Part shown: in pieces, positions 22,806 to 31,029 of the stretch
How positions within the stretch are numbered: position 1 is the stretch's first letter
Layout of the letters: each line of letters starts with the position of its first letter
Assembly: GCA_012522335.1 (NCBI GenBank)
Contig: JAAYKP010000129.1
Span: forward strand, 1 to 32,737
From: Bacillota bacterium
GTDB lineage: Bacteria; Bacillota; Dethiobacteria; Dethiobacterales; Dethiobacteraceae
Direction: 5' to 3'
Length of the DNA: 32,737 bases
Program-made: the position numbers and the translations under genes
The notes under the pieces: generated by a model
Databases searched by the model: none
What the model saw: only the letters and a program-made list of their open reading frames with translations
What the model was told of the DNA's origin: nothing

Positions 22806-22969
22806 CTGTGGTAATTACGGACTAATCTTTCCCAATAGCGGCGTAGTAATGATTCATGTTTAGGGCCGGACGGTTCAAAAGGTGGCTCCAGAGCTTCCAT
22901 GGCTGACATCTCTTCCGCTATTTCCACGTCAGGATCACCGCTTTTCCATGGTTCTGGCTGAAATAACAT
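22802..22969 (-). CDS. 55-residue protein of unknown function, coupled to the ATP-grasp-like gene
   Basis: A short open frame from ATG at 22969 with a GGGGGGTG site 8 bases upstream. The product begins MLFQPEPWKSGDPDVEIAEE, has an acidic, proline-rich first half and a basic, aromatic end (LLRRYWERLVRNYHR). It has no membrane segment or cysteine. The good ribosome binding site and the four-base overlap with the next gene support that it is real. A short acidic protein in front of a ligase-like gene could be its substrate or partner, which is inference only. Confidence 0.5.
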   Translation of the reverse strand: MLFQPEPWKSGDPDVEIAEEMSAMEALEPPFEPSGPKHESLLRRYWERLVRNYHR

Positions 22970-23048
22970 CTGCTTTACACCCCCCAGGTGTTTTTTAGCT
23001 CTGTGTTTTTAGTATTTGTCTATTCTAAAAATAATTACCGCTAAAACT

Positions 23049-23064
23049 TTGGCAGGACTGCCAA
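23049..23064. repeat. inverted repeat in the divergent region 22970-23213
   Basis: TTGGCAG, two bases, CTGCCAA form a perfect 7-base dyad about 80 bases upstream of the 55-residue gene and 150 bases upstream of the metallo-beta-lactamase gene. It is a candidate operator. The rest of this 244-base stretch is A+T-rich and holds no gene that I can see. Confidence 0.45.
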
Positions 23065-23213
23065 TTCAAGAAAGAGAATTTTTTGCCAGGCTGCTTTAAA
23101 AATAATAAATTTATTAGTTTAGGTGTTTTTATTATTAGAAGGGGATAAAAAAATATACAAACAACAAGAATAGTCCCAACATCAGCAAAAAAATAATCTG
23201 GGGGTGTATTGTT

Positions 23214-23948
23214 TTGCGGTTGACGGTTTTAGGTTGTTACGGTCCGTATCCGGCAGCAGGTCAAAACTGTTCCGGCTATCTGCTGCAGGATGATGAGGTG
23301 AATGTGCTGCTGGACTGTGGAAACGGCGTGCTCAGCCGTCTGCGTTATTTTTGTCAGCCCTGGGAGCTGACTGCCGTTATTTTAAGCCATTTACACAGTG
23401 ATCATCTGAGTGATTTAATGATTTTACGCTATGCGCTGCAGATGCAGGAAGAGCAGCATGCTTCTGCCTTACCGCTACAGGTATATGCGCCGCCACAGCC
23501 GGAGGAAGAATACAACCGGCTAACGTACAAGCAGTATCTGCAAAGCCGGCCGCTGTCTGCAGGGACAGCTTTATCCTTTGGCAGCATGCGGTTTACCTTT
23601 ATAAAAGGTGTACATGGTGTGCCAAATTATGTAATTACCGTGACAGCAAGGGGAAAAAAAATAGTCTACAGCGGCGATACTGAATTTTTTCCAGGATTAA
23701 CTGCAGCCGCGCAGGGAGCGGATCTTTTCCTCTGCGAGGCAAATTATTTAAAGAGTGATCTACAGCAGGGGAAAGTTAACCATTTGGCTGCCTTTCAAGC
23801 CGCTGCTGTGGCCAAAGAAGCAGAGGTGAAAAGACTGGTGCTGACCCACCACAACCCGGAACGGGATCCCCGCTTAGCATTGGCAGAAGCCCAGGCAATT
23901 TTTCCCGACACTGAACTGGCCCACGCCGGCAGTCTGTATTATTTATAG
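23214..23948 (+). CDS. metallo-beta-lactamase-fold hydrolase (RNase Z-like branch)
   Basis: A 244-residue metal-dependent hydrolase. The HxHxDH motif is H59, H61, D63, H64 (SHLHSDHLSD), followed by H134, D155 in YSGDTEF and H212 in LTHHNPE, completing a two-metal site. The fold resembles the RNase Z/YhfI-like group, which includes phosphodiesterases; the substrate is unknown. The start is TTG at 23214, with GGGGGTG about 7 bases upstream and no ATG available. Its stop is immediately followed by that of thiD on the other strand, with no base between them. Confidence 0.85.
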   Translation: MRLTVLGCYGPYPAAGQNCSGYLLQDDEVNVLLDCGNGVLSRLRYFCQPWELTAVILSHLHSDHLSDLMILRYALQMQEEQHASALPLQVYAPPQPEEEYNRLTYKQYLQSRPLSAGTALSFGSMRFTFIKGVHGVPNYVITVTARGKKIVYSGDTEFFPGLTAAAQGADLFLCEANYLKSDLQQGKVNHLAAFQAAAVAKEAEVKRLVLTHHNPERDPRLALAEAQAIFPDTELAHAGSLYYL

Positions 23949-24764
23949 TTAATGTTGACTGCTGTCTGCACAATCTGCGGTCAACAGCACAGCCATAGGA
24001 TTAGTGGGACCGTAGCCCTGTCCGACATCAAGACCGTGGGCGATGGCTTTTGTGATAAAACTTTTGGCTGCCTTTACGGCTGCCAACGGAGACTGGCCCT
24101 TGGCCAACCCGGCAGTAATGGCTGCGGCATAGGTACAGCCACTGCCATGGGTATGTTTCGTGGGCAGCTTTTGCTCGCGAAAAAGGTGAATAGTGTCTCC
24201 ATCATAGAAAACATCAACCATTTCTTCGCCAGGCAGGTGGCCGCCTTTGACCAGCACAGTCTGACTGCCGAAACGGTGCAGCTCCTGTGCGGCCCAGATC
24301 ATCTCATCTACTGTTTTGATTTCGCGGTCCAATAAAACACCGGCTTCGGGTAAATTTGGTGTAATCACCATAGCCAAAGGGAACAATTTTTTACATAAAG
24401 TCTCTACAGCGGCTGCCGGCAGCAGTCGATCACCACTTTCTGCAACCATCACCGGGTCGATAACCAGCTTACGTACATTATATTTGCTGAGTACTTCCGC
24501 TACCATGGTAATCAATTCTGCATCGCCCAGCATCCCGGTTTTGGCGGCGTCAATCTGTATGTCGGAAAGCACGGCTTCCATTTGTGCAGCGACAAAAGCG
24601 GCAGGAACAGGATGGATCCCGTGTACACCGAGGGTGTTTTGTGCCGTCAGTGCGGTAATGGCGCTGGTACCATAGACACCCAGAGCGGCAAATGTTTTTA
24701 AATCAGTCTGAATGCCGGCTCCTCCACCGGAATCTGAACCGGCTATAGTTAATGCTTTATACAT
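23949..24764 (-). CDS. thiD: hydroxymethylpyrimidine / phosphomethylpyrimidine kinase
   Basis: A 271-residue ribokinase-family kinase that phosphorylates the pyrimidine half of thiamine (HMP to HMP-P to HMP-PP) in the cytoplasm. GSDSGGGAG at 9-17, KTGML at 75-79, DPVMVAESGD at 103-112, TPNLPE at 135-140, KGGH at 173-176 and the anion hole GSGC (207-210) are typical. ATG at 24764 follows AGGAGGT; an upstream in-frame ATG at 24824 adds 20 unrelated residues. No other thi genes are nearby and no TPP riboswitch is visible, so salvage of HMP is a likely role. Confidence 0.93.
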   Translation of the reverse strand: MYKALTIAGSDSGGGAGIQTDLKTFAALGVYGTSAITALTAQNTLGVHGIHPVPAAFVAAQMEAVLSDIQIDAAKTGMLGDAELITMVAEVLSKYNVRKLVIDPVMVAESGDRLLPAAAVETLCKKLFPLAMVITPNLPEAGVLLDREIKTVDEMIWAAQELHRFGSQTVLVKGGHLPGEEMVDVFYDGDTIHLFREQKLPTKHTHGSGCTYAAAITAGLAKGQSPLAAVKAAKSFITKAIAHGLDVGQGYGPTNPMAVLLTADCADSSQH

Positions 24765-24787
24765 CTTAACTATACCTCCTTTGTGGT

Positions 24788-24822
24788 GAAGCTGATTTAC
24801 TTCTGCCCTGATGAACAGCTTC
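24788..24822 (-). other. leader hairpin upstream of thiD
   Basis: GAAGCTG and CAGCTTC form a 7-base stem with a 21-base loop in the 132 bases between the ABC exporter gene and thiD. It does not match a known riboswitch. Confidence 0.3.
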
Positions 24823-24896
24823 ATGTGCCCGGCAGGCAGAGTGTTGGCAGAAGACCATGCCGGAGCAGGGAAGGGGTTATCTGTGCAGGTTTCAGC

Positions 24897-26630
24897 TTAT
24901 GTTAAGCCTGATTCTGTGCAGAGCTTTTTGTAGAGACCGGCTTGCTGCAGCAGTTCCTCGTGGGTGCCCCTTTCTACTATCTGCCCGTCTGCGAGAACAA
25001 GAATCTGATTGGCACGTTTGACGGTGGAAAGGCGGTGGGCAATAACGATAATGGTACGGGTACCGACCAACTCCTGAATAGCCTGCTGAATTTTTGCTTC
25101 TGTCTCCACGTCTACAGCAGCAGTTGCTTCGTCCAAAATGAGAATGGGGGTATCACGCAGTACGGCGCGGGCAATGGCCAGCCGCTGCTTTTGCCCCCCG
25201 GACAGCTTAACGCCGCGCTCGCCAATGTAAGTGTCATATCCTTCCGGCAGTTCCTGAATAAAATCATCAGCTTTGGCAATTTGAGCTGCTTTAACAATTT
25301 CGGCCTGTGTGCATGCTTTGACGCCGTATGCTATATTTTCAGCCACCGTGCCGTTGAATAAAAAGACGTCCTGCAGCACGATACTGATTTGATCGCGCAG
25401 AGAAGCCAGGGTGAGATCCTTGATGTTATAGTTATCCAGATAGATGGCTCCCTGCACGGGATCGTAAAAGCGTGCCAGTAAACTGATGATGGTAGTTTTA
25501 CCCACACCTGTCGGTCCGACTAAAGCAATCATCTCACCCGGATCTGCCGTAAAGCTGATATCTTTTAATACCGGGAGTTCTTCCTGGTAGTGGAAGGAGA
25601 CATGCTCGAACCTTACCTGTCCCGCACAAACAGTTAGGGTTAGGGCATTTTTGCTGTCCCGGATATCCGGTTCAGTATCAAGCACTTCAAAAACTCTTTC
25701 TGCGCCGGCGATGCCCTGCTGTAAGTCCTCCGTGACCCTGGCCAGGGTGGCAATGGGCTGATAAAAAAGCGTTAAATACATTAAAAAGCCGACAATATCT
25801 GCTATGGTGAGGCTGCCCTGCAGAGCCAGCACACCGCCGAAGCCTACGACAATAACTGTCCCAAAAGCACTGACCATTTCTACGGCCGGATGAAAGAGGG
25901 CACTTAATTTTAAAGCATGGAGGATGGCTTGTGCATGATTGGCTGCTTTTTCAGCAACTCTCATTTTTTCTTTCCGCTGTTGGTTAAAAACCTGAATTTC
26001 CCGCATACCGGACAGATTATCCTGCAGGACGGCATTCAAATCGGCAACAGCGGCCTGGGCAGTACGGAAAAAGGGACGGACTTTTTTGGTGAAAAAGAAG
26101 CCGCTGTACAGTAAAATGGGCACCGGTATTAAGGTGAGTAAGGCTAAAGTGGGGTGAATGACAAAAAGAATAATGGTAACTCCCACGAGAATCAGCAGGT
26201 TAGCAGCTAAATCGGGCACTGCGTGTGCGATCAGTACTTCCAATGTTGCTGTATCATTAGTAGTACGCGACATCAACTGACCTGTTTGTTTATCGTCATG
26301 GTAACGCATGGACAGTTTCTGCAGATGGTTATAAACGATTACCCGCATCTCTGCCACCAGCTTCCAAGCCGCCAGATGACTTAAATAGCGATAGAAAAAA
26401 GTGAACAGAGCCCGGCAGATATATAGACCACTTAAGATCAGGGCAAGAGTGCGAACCTCAGTCAGGGACTCAGGGCGAACAGTCAGTTCAGTAAGTATGT
26501 CAGTTAATCTCATGATCAAATAGGGGGCAATCAGATTGAGACCGGTGATGACAAGCAGACTAAAGCCGGTAATAATCAGCAGCCACCAGTAAGGTTTTGC
26601 CATTTTTACTAAGCGTAGTACGTGTTTCAT
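24897..26630 (-). CDS. ABC exporter, fused membrane and ATPase domains
   Basis: A 577-residue half-transporter of the MsbA/LmrA type that works as a dimer in the cytoplasmic membrane. Residues 1-310 hold six membrane segments (for example 15-35, 62-80, 142-160, 165-182, 255-272). The ATPase domain has Walker A GPTGVGKT at 372-379, a Q-loop VLQDVFLF, the signature LSGGQ at 476-480, Walker B ILILDE at 496-501 and the H-loop IAHRLST. The substrate cannot be inferred; lipids, peptides or drugs are all possible. ATG at 26630 follows GGGAGGAAAT. thiD lies 132 bases downstream on the same strand. Confidence 0.93.
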   Translation of the reverse strand: MKHVLRLVKMAKPYWWLLIITGFSLLVITGLNLIAPYLIMRLTDILTELTVRPESLTEVRTLALILSGLYICRALFTFFYRYLSHLAAWKLVAEMRVIVYNHLQKLSMRYHDDKQTGQLMSRTTNDTATLEVLIAHAVPDLAANLLILVGVTIILFVIHPTLALLTLIPVPILLYSGFFFTKKVRPFFRTAQAAVADLNAVLQDNLSGMREIQVFNQQRKEKMRVAEKAANHAQAILHALKLSALFHPAVEMVSAFGTVIVVGFGGVLALQGSLTIADIVGFLMYLTLFYQPIATLARVTEDLQQGIAGAERVFEVLDTEPDIRDSKNALTLTVCAGQVRFEHVSFHYQEELPVLKDISFTADPGEMIALVGPTGVGKTTIISLLARFYDPVQGAIYLDNYNIKDLTLASLRDQISIVLQDVFLFNGTVAENIAYGVKACTQAEIVKAAQIAKADDFIQELPEGYDTYIGERGVKLSGGQKQRLAIARAVLRDTPILILDEATAAVDVETEAKIQQAIQELVGTRTIIVIAHRLSTVKRANQILVLADGQIVERGTHEELLQQAGLYKKLCTESGLT

Positions 26631-26921
26631 ATTTCCTCCCTGATAAAAGATTTATGCTGTGGCAGATCTCTTAATACTTCGCATATTTACTGCAATTTAC
26701 CTGCCTTTAATATAATCAGAGTCATGGTCTTTATAACTTGTTAATAAATCTGTTTTCTATCAATTATCTTGGGCTGCCTCATATATATTAATAAACCAAT
26801 TTAAAACCAGTAAATCTTCTGCTTGCGGAGATGAGCCAACCCGATCGATTTTTTTTTATGTCTAAGGGACTGTAGTGATGCAAGCATGGCCCTGCAGACA
26901 AAGAGGCAGCGGAGGGATGAG
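26631..26921. other. divergent intergenic region between the ABC exporter and trkA
   Basis: A 291-base A+T-rich stretch that must hold the promoters of both genes. I see several TATAAT-like strings (for example near 26713 on the plus strand) but no pair with a good -35 and spacing. I find no gene and no match to the c-di-AMP riboswitch that controls some potassium genes. Confidence 0.5.
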
Positions 26922-28298
26922 ATGCGTATTGTTATTGCCGGCGGCGGCGAAACCGGAAAAGAATTAGCAGTGCTATTATCAGCCACCCACGAAGTGGTAG
27001 TGATCGAGAGCTGCTGCAGCCGGGCAGACTGGCTGCAGCAGCAGATAGACGGACAGGTACTCCTTGGCGATGCCTCCTCGCTCCAAACACTCTTGGCGGG
27101 GGGGGTAAGTAGGGCAGACCTGTTTGTGGCGGCAACAGGCGTTGATGAAATAAATCTGCTTGCCGCCTTGACGGCAAAAAAGCTGGGCAGCAGCAGGGCA
27201 GCAGCCTGTCTCAAGCAGCCTGACTACTGGGAAGAAAATCATCTTTTGCGAGCAGAATTTAAAGCTGTTGATATACTGCTGCATCCAATTATGTTGACTG
27301 CGCAGGCTGTTGTCAAGCAGATTGTAAATCCGGGGCTGGTGGCCAGCTTAAACTTTGTTGGCGGCCGTGTAGCTCTTGTAGTGTTTACGCTGGCAAAATC
27401 CTCCCCCCTGGTGGGGCAAAAAGTGCAGCAGCTTGAACTACCGGGGCAGGCTGCTGTTTGTGCCGTTACCAGAGGGGGTGAAACTAAGGCTCGTTCGCGC
27501 GATTTTGTTTTGGCTGCAGGTGATCAAGTTTATCTGATTGGTGATGCCTTACGCAGGCAGCAGTGGCTGCCGCCACAGGAACAGGTTAGACTTCCGCAGC
27601 GAGTCTTGATAGGGGGCGGCTCGCGGCTGGGAGAACAAATTGCCGACCTCTTGGGGAAAGAAGTGCCTGATCTGGAAAATGTTTTGCTTGATCATGAACT
27701 GACACGCTGTGAAAAAGTGGCAGAGAGACTGCCGCAGTCACAAGTTTTTCATGGTGAAACGGCAGAGCATACTTTTTTAAGTGCAGTTGTTAATGCCACC
27801 ACTGACTGCTTTACTGCCGCCGGTGATGATGATTTGCTCAACCTGATGTCGGCGTTACTGGCAAAGAGTCTCGGTATACAAAACATTATCGTGGTAGCAC
27901 GAAATCACTCCAGTCAAATTGCCCTGCGGACTGCAGAGCTGCATAATATTGTGGCGCCGAAAACTCTTGTGGCGGAACAGGTGCTGCGCTTACTGCAGCC
28001 GCCTCCGTGGCAAAACTTTGCCATTATCGGCTGCGGTCCGGTGCAGGCACTGGAGGTAGTTGTGCAGGCAGGGATGCCGCTAATAAATAAACGTTTTGGC
28101 AAAGATCGCCTCATTGATGAGATGATCTGGGGAGCCCTGGTAAGACAGGGCCGTTTCACAGCACCATTTACCGCTGAACGCATACAGGCAGGAGACCACT
28201 TGGTATTACTGCTGCCGCACGGTTTGAGCGCAGCCGGTGCTTCCCTGCTGGCTGAGGAAAAGAGAAATAAAGTGCAGTTTAGGTTGGGTCGGCCATGA
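26922..28298 (+). CDS. trkA: Trk potassium uptake system NAD-binding subunit TrkA
   Basis: A 458-residue peripheral protein that gates the TrkH channel in response to nucleotides. It has the double architecture of TrkA: two Rossmann RCK_N domains, the first with G7-x-G9-x-x-G12 and the ribose-binding E29, the second with G231-x-G233-x-x-x-G237, each followed by an RCK_C domain (about 140-210 and 375-445). ATG at 26922 is preceded by GGAGGG; an earlier in-frame ATG at 26886 lacks homology. Its stop overlaps the trkH start (ATGA), indicating translational coupling. Confidence 0.92.
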   Translation: MRIVIAGGGETGKELAVLLSATHEVVVIESCCSRADWLQQQIDGQVLLGDASSLQTLLAGGVSRADLFVAATGVDEINLLAALTAKKLGSSRAAACLKQPDYWEENHLLRAEFKAVDILLHPIMLTAQAVVKQIVNPGLVASLNFVGGRVALVVFTLAKSSPLVGQKVQQLELPGQAAVCAVTRGGETKARSRDFVLAAGDQVYLIGDALRRQQWLPPQEQVRLPQRVLIGGGSRLGEQIADLLGKEVPDLENVLLDHELTRCEKVAERLPQSQVFHGETAEHTFLSAVVNATTDCFTAAGDDDLLNLMSALLAKSLGIQNIIVVARNHSSQIALRTAELHNIVAPKTLVAEQVLRLLQPPPWQNFAIIGCGPVQALEVVVQAGMPLINKRFGKDRLIDEMIWGALVRQGRFTAPFTAERIQAGDHLVLLLPHGLSAAGASLLAEEKRNKVQFRLGRP

Positions 28299-29773
28299 AA
28301 TGGCGTAGTATAAATTATTTGTTGGGTTCTGTTTTGCTCTATTTAGCTTTCGCCATGCTTATCCCTTTGCTGTGGGCAATGTGGGAAAAAGGCGCAGAAC
28401 GCTTAGATTTCAGCATGGTCGTTGTGCTGACAATTTGTACGGCCTGGCTGCTGCTGCGTGCGGGAGAGCCGCCTGCTGAGCTGCGGCGGGAGGAGAGTTT
28501 TGCTTTTGTGACTATAGCCTGGCTGCTTGTGTCACTCTTTAGTGCCCTGCCTTACTATTTTGCCGGCAGTGTGCCTACCATGATTGATGCCTATTTTGAG
28601 GCAATGTCAGGATTCACCACGACCGGTGCAACCGTCATAGCTTCTGTGGAGCAGCAGCCGCAGTCTATCTTATTGTGGCGTGCGCTGACACATTGGCTTG
28701 GTGGCATGGGTATTATCGTTTTATTTGTTGCTGTTTTCCCACGCTTAGGGGTTAGTGGCGCCCTATTGGTACAGGCGGAGACACCGGGGCCTTTGACGCA
28801 GACTGTGACACCCGGGATTGCCAATTCTGCCAAGGTGTTATGGTTGATCTACACTGCTTTAACGGCAGCGCAAACAATTATCCTTAATGCAGTAGGTTTT
28901 TCCTTTTTTGATGCTCTCACACATGCCTTTGCCACCATGGCCACGGGTGGCTTTTCCACAAAAAACGCCAGTGTAGCCGGTTTTGCCAATCCTGCTGCGG
29001 AATGGGTAATTGCGTTCTTCATGCTGCTGGCAGGCGTAAACTTTGCTCTGTATTACTATCTATTGCTGGGCAGGGTGCGGCGGGTGTTTAAAGATGAAGA
29101 ATTACGCTTTTATTTAAAGCTGGTGGTGGTGGCGACACTTTTGCTGGTCATTTTTTTGCTGCCTTTAGATTACGGTCCGCAGGCTGCTTTTCGCCATGCT
29201 GTATTCCAAGTTTCTTCAGTGGTTACAACCACCGGCTTCGCCAGTACTGATTTTGACCGCTGGCCCGAATTTGCACGCCTGTTGTTATTACTGTTGATGT
29301 TTGTCGGTGGATGCGGAGGTTCCACTGCCGGTGGCTTAAAGCAGATCAGGATTTTGGTGGTAGGTAAATATCTGCTGCGCGAATTAAGAAAGGCGGTCAG
29401 ACCGTGGGAAATTACCCCTGTCAGGGTAGGGGAACAGGTGATTTCACGACAGTTGATCAACAGAATTGTGGCCTTTGTCTGCTTATACCTGTTTATTTTT
29501 ATCTGTGCTGTACTTTATCTGACCTCTTTAGGATACGATTTAACTACAGCCTGTTCTGCAGCGGCTTCGGCGCAGGGCAATATCGGACCTGGTCTGGCGG
29601 CTGTAGGTCCCATGCATACATATGCGCCGCTGGCTCCCGGGGCGAAAGTCTGTTTAACGCTGTTAATGTTAATTGGGCGTTTAGAAATATTCACCGTTTT
29701 TTCTTTTTTGCTGCCGGCATCTTCCCGGCGCAAACCGGTTTGGCGCAAAGGAAAGCGGCATAACTTCCTATAG
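28295..29773 (+). CDS. trkH: Trk potassium uptake protein TrkH
   Basis: A 492-residue integral membrane protein of the SKT superfamily that forms the potassium channel partnered by TrkA. The four pore loops with their filter glycines are visible at TTTGAT (108-113), ATGGFS (216-221), TTTGFA (311-316) and GNIGPG (428-433), separated by hydrophobic helices. MKWRSINYLLG starts at ATG 28295 inside the trkA stop. The final residues contain the -35 element of the downstream spore gene promoter. Confidence 0.94.
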   Translation: MKWRSINYLLGSVLLYLAFAMLIPLLWAMWEKGAERLDFSMVVVLTICTAWLLLRAGEPPAELRREESFAFVTIAWLLVSLFSALPYYFAGSVPTMIDAYFEAMSGFTTTGATVIASVEQQPQSILLWRALTHWLGGMGIIVLFVAVFPRLGVSGALLVQAETPGPLTQTVTPGIANSAKVLWLIYTALTAAQTIILNAVGFSFFDALTHAFATMATGGFSTKNASVAGFANPAAEWVIAFFMLLAGVNFALYYYLLLGRVRRVFKDEELRFYLKLVVVATLLLVIFLLPLDYGPQAAFRHAVFQVSSVVTTTGFASTDFDRWPEFARLLLLLLMFVGGCGGSTAGGLKQIRILVVGKYLLRELRKAVRPWEITPVRVGEQVISRQLINRIVAFVCLYLFIFICAVLYLTSLGYDLTTACSAAASAQGNIGPGLAAVGPMHTYAPLAPGAKVCLTLLMLIGRLEIFTVFSFLLPASSRRKPVWRKGKRHNFL

Positions 29774-29786
29774 TCGGCACATACTA
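29758..29786 (+). promoter_or_regulatory. sigma-G-type forespore promoter of the SASP gene
   Basis: GCATA (29758-29762) and CATACTA (29780-29786) are 17 bases apart, matching the sigma-G/sigma-F consensus in both boxes. The -10 is 25 bases before the SASP start, and the -35 lies in the last codons of trkH. Confidence 0.7.
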
Positions 29787-29811
29787 GGAAAGAGACTAAA
29801 GGAGGATTGGC

Positions 29812-30024
29812 ATGCCAAAGTACAAAAAAAAGCGAGAGAAAATGACGCCGCGCGAACTGGAACTGGAAAAAATGAAAATGGAGATTGCAGAAGAATTAGG
29901 GTTAAGTGATAAAGTGAAAGAAGCAGGTTGGCAGAACCTTACGGCCCGGGAGGCTGGTAAAGTAGGTGGCATAATGTCACGGCGGCTCCGTGAAAAAGGA
30001 AAAAACGGTAAAGTAAATTGTTAA
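29812..30024 (+). CDS. small acid-soluble spore protein, alpha/beta (SspF-like) type
   Basis: A 70-residue basic DNA-binding protein that coats and protects DNA in the dormant spore. The germination protease site is E24-I25-A26 in KMEIAEELGL, followed by the conserved AGWxxLTAREAGKVGGxMSRRL segment (residues 38-59). The N-terminus is unusually lysine-rich (MPKYKKKREK). ATG at 29812 follows AAAGGAGG. The forespore promoter and the downstream terminator make it a single-gene unit. Confidence 0.88.
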   Translation: MPKYKKKREKMTPRELELEKMKMEIAEELGLSDKVKEAGWQNLTAREAGKVGGIMSRRLREKGKNGKVNC

Positions 30025-30063
30025 CGTAAAAAGGCGCATCGCGTATGGATGCGTCTTTTACGT
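30024..30063 (+). terminator. intrinsic terminator after the SASP gene
   Basis: A long stem, ACGTAAAAAGGCGCATC with GATGCGTCTTTTACGT, encloses a 7-base loop; the left arm starts at the stop codon. It could work in both directions. Confidence 0.75.
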
Positions 30064-30132
30064 ACTATGCTTACTTTCCTCTGTTTTATATGATATAACT
30101 GAAGAAAAGCATTAGTTATCTAGGAGGTAAAT

Positions 30133-30978
30133 ATGCGTCTTGGTGCCCATCTGTCCATAGCCAAAGGTCTTCCGCAAACGGCAGAAACTGCCAGGGAAAT
30201 AGGAGCTAATACCTTTCAGTTTTTTACGCGCAATCCTCGGGGAGGTAAAGCCCGGGCTATTTCAGAGCAGGAAATCTCTGTCTGGAAAACTGTACGCGCG
30301 GAGAATGACATCTTTCAGATTGTCGGACATCTACCATACACAGTTAATATGGCGGCCAGGGAAGAGCGTCCTTACAATTTTGCCAAGCTGGTGATCGCAG
30401 AAGAGTTGCAGCGTATGGATGCAGCGGGGGTGGAGTATCTGGTTATTCATCCCGGTTCACATACCGGAGCAGGTGCCGAAAAGGGGATAGAGCGCATTGC
30501 TGCTTGTTTAGAAGAAGTTTTTTTACCCCATCGTGGTCAAATAATGCTGCTTTTGGAAACCATGGCCGGGCAGGGTTCGGAAATCGGCACTTTAGCAGAA
30601 ATAGCCGCCATTATGGACAGGCTTGGTTTCCCTGAACGGCTGGGCGTTTGTATTGACAGCTGCCATTTGACGGGTGCCGGCTATGATTTTGTGCAGGCTG
30701 AGGAAGTAGAACGTTTAGTAGTTGAGATAGAAAACACAGTTGGCCTGGACAGGGTAAAGGCGGTTCATTTAAACGATTCCAAATACGGACCGGGGACCAA
30801 TAAAGATCGCCATGCCCGCCTGGGTGAAGGGTATTTAGGGAAAAAAGGCATTGTTAATTTTGTCAGTCATCCCTATATTAAACAGCTGCCCATAATTTTA
30901 GAAACTCCCGTAGATGATTATCGTGAATATGGCGAAGAAATAGCTCTCTTACGCCGCTGGACTGCAGAAAGGGCATAA
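30133..30978 (+). CDS. nfo: endonuclease IV (AP endonuclease)
   Basis: A 281-residue zinc enzyme that nicks DNA 5' of abasic sites in base-excision repair. All nine metal ligands of the family are visible: H66, H106, E142, D175, H178, H212, D225, H227 and E257, at an offset of three to four from the Escherichia coli enzyme. ATG at 30133 follows TAGGAGGT. In Bacillus this enzyme is made in the forespore and protects spore DNA together with SASPs, so its place next to an SASP gene is suggestive. A TGATATAAC sequence about 40 bases upstream may be its -10 box. Confidence 0.95.
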   Translation: MRLGAHLSIAKGLPQTAETAREIGANTFQFFTRNPRGGKARAISEQEISVWKTVRAENDIFQIVGHLPYTVNMAAREERPYNFAKLVIAEELQRMDAAGVEYLVIHPGSHTGAGAEKGIERIAACLEEVFLPHRGQIMLLLETMAGQGSEIGTLAEIAAIMDRLGFPERLGVCIDSCHLTGAGYDFVQAEEVERLVVEIENTVGLDRVKAVHLNDSKYGPGTNKDRHARLGEGYLGKKGIVNFVSHPYIKQLPIILETPVDDYREYGEEIALLRRWTAERA

Positions 30979-30986
30979 ACAGAGAA

Positions 30987-31015
30987 AAAGACGGAGTCAC
31001 TTTTGACTCCGTCTT
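30987..31015. terminator. bidirectional terminator between nfo and the DRTGG gene
   Basis: AAAGACGGAGTCA and TGACTCCGTCTTT form a perfect 13-base stem with loop CTTT between two convergent genes. Confidence 0.85.
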
Positions 31016-31029
31016 TGCCTAAGCTAGAT

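Noticed and set aside
24765-24896. Possible TPP riboswitch upstream of thiD
   Set aside because: The CTGAGA and ACCTGA-type conserved boxes in the right order are not present; only a simple stem-loop is seen.
26631-26921. Possible c-di-AMP (ydaO-type) riboswitch upstream of trkA
   Set aside because: I could not find the conserved core strings or a fitting fold in the region.
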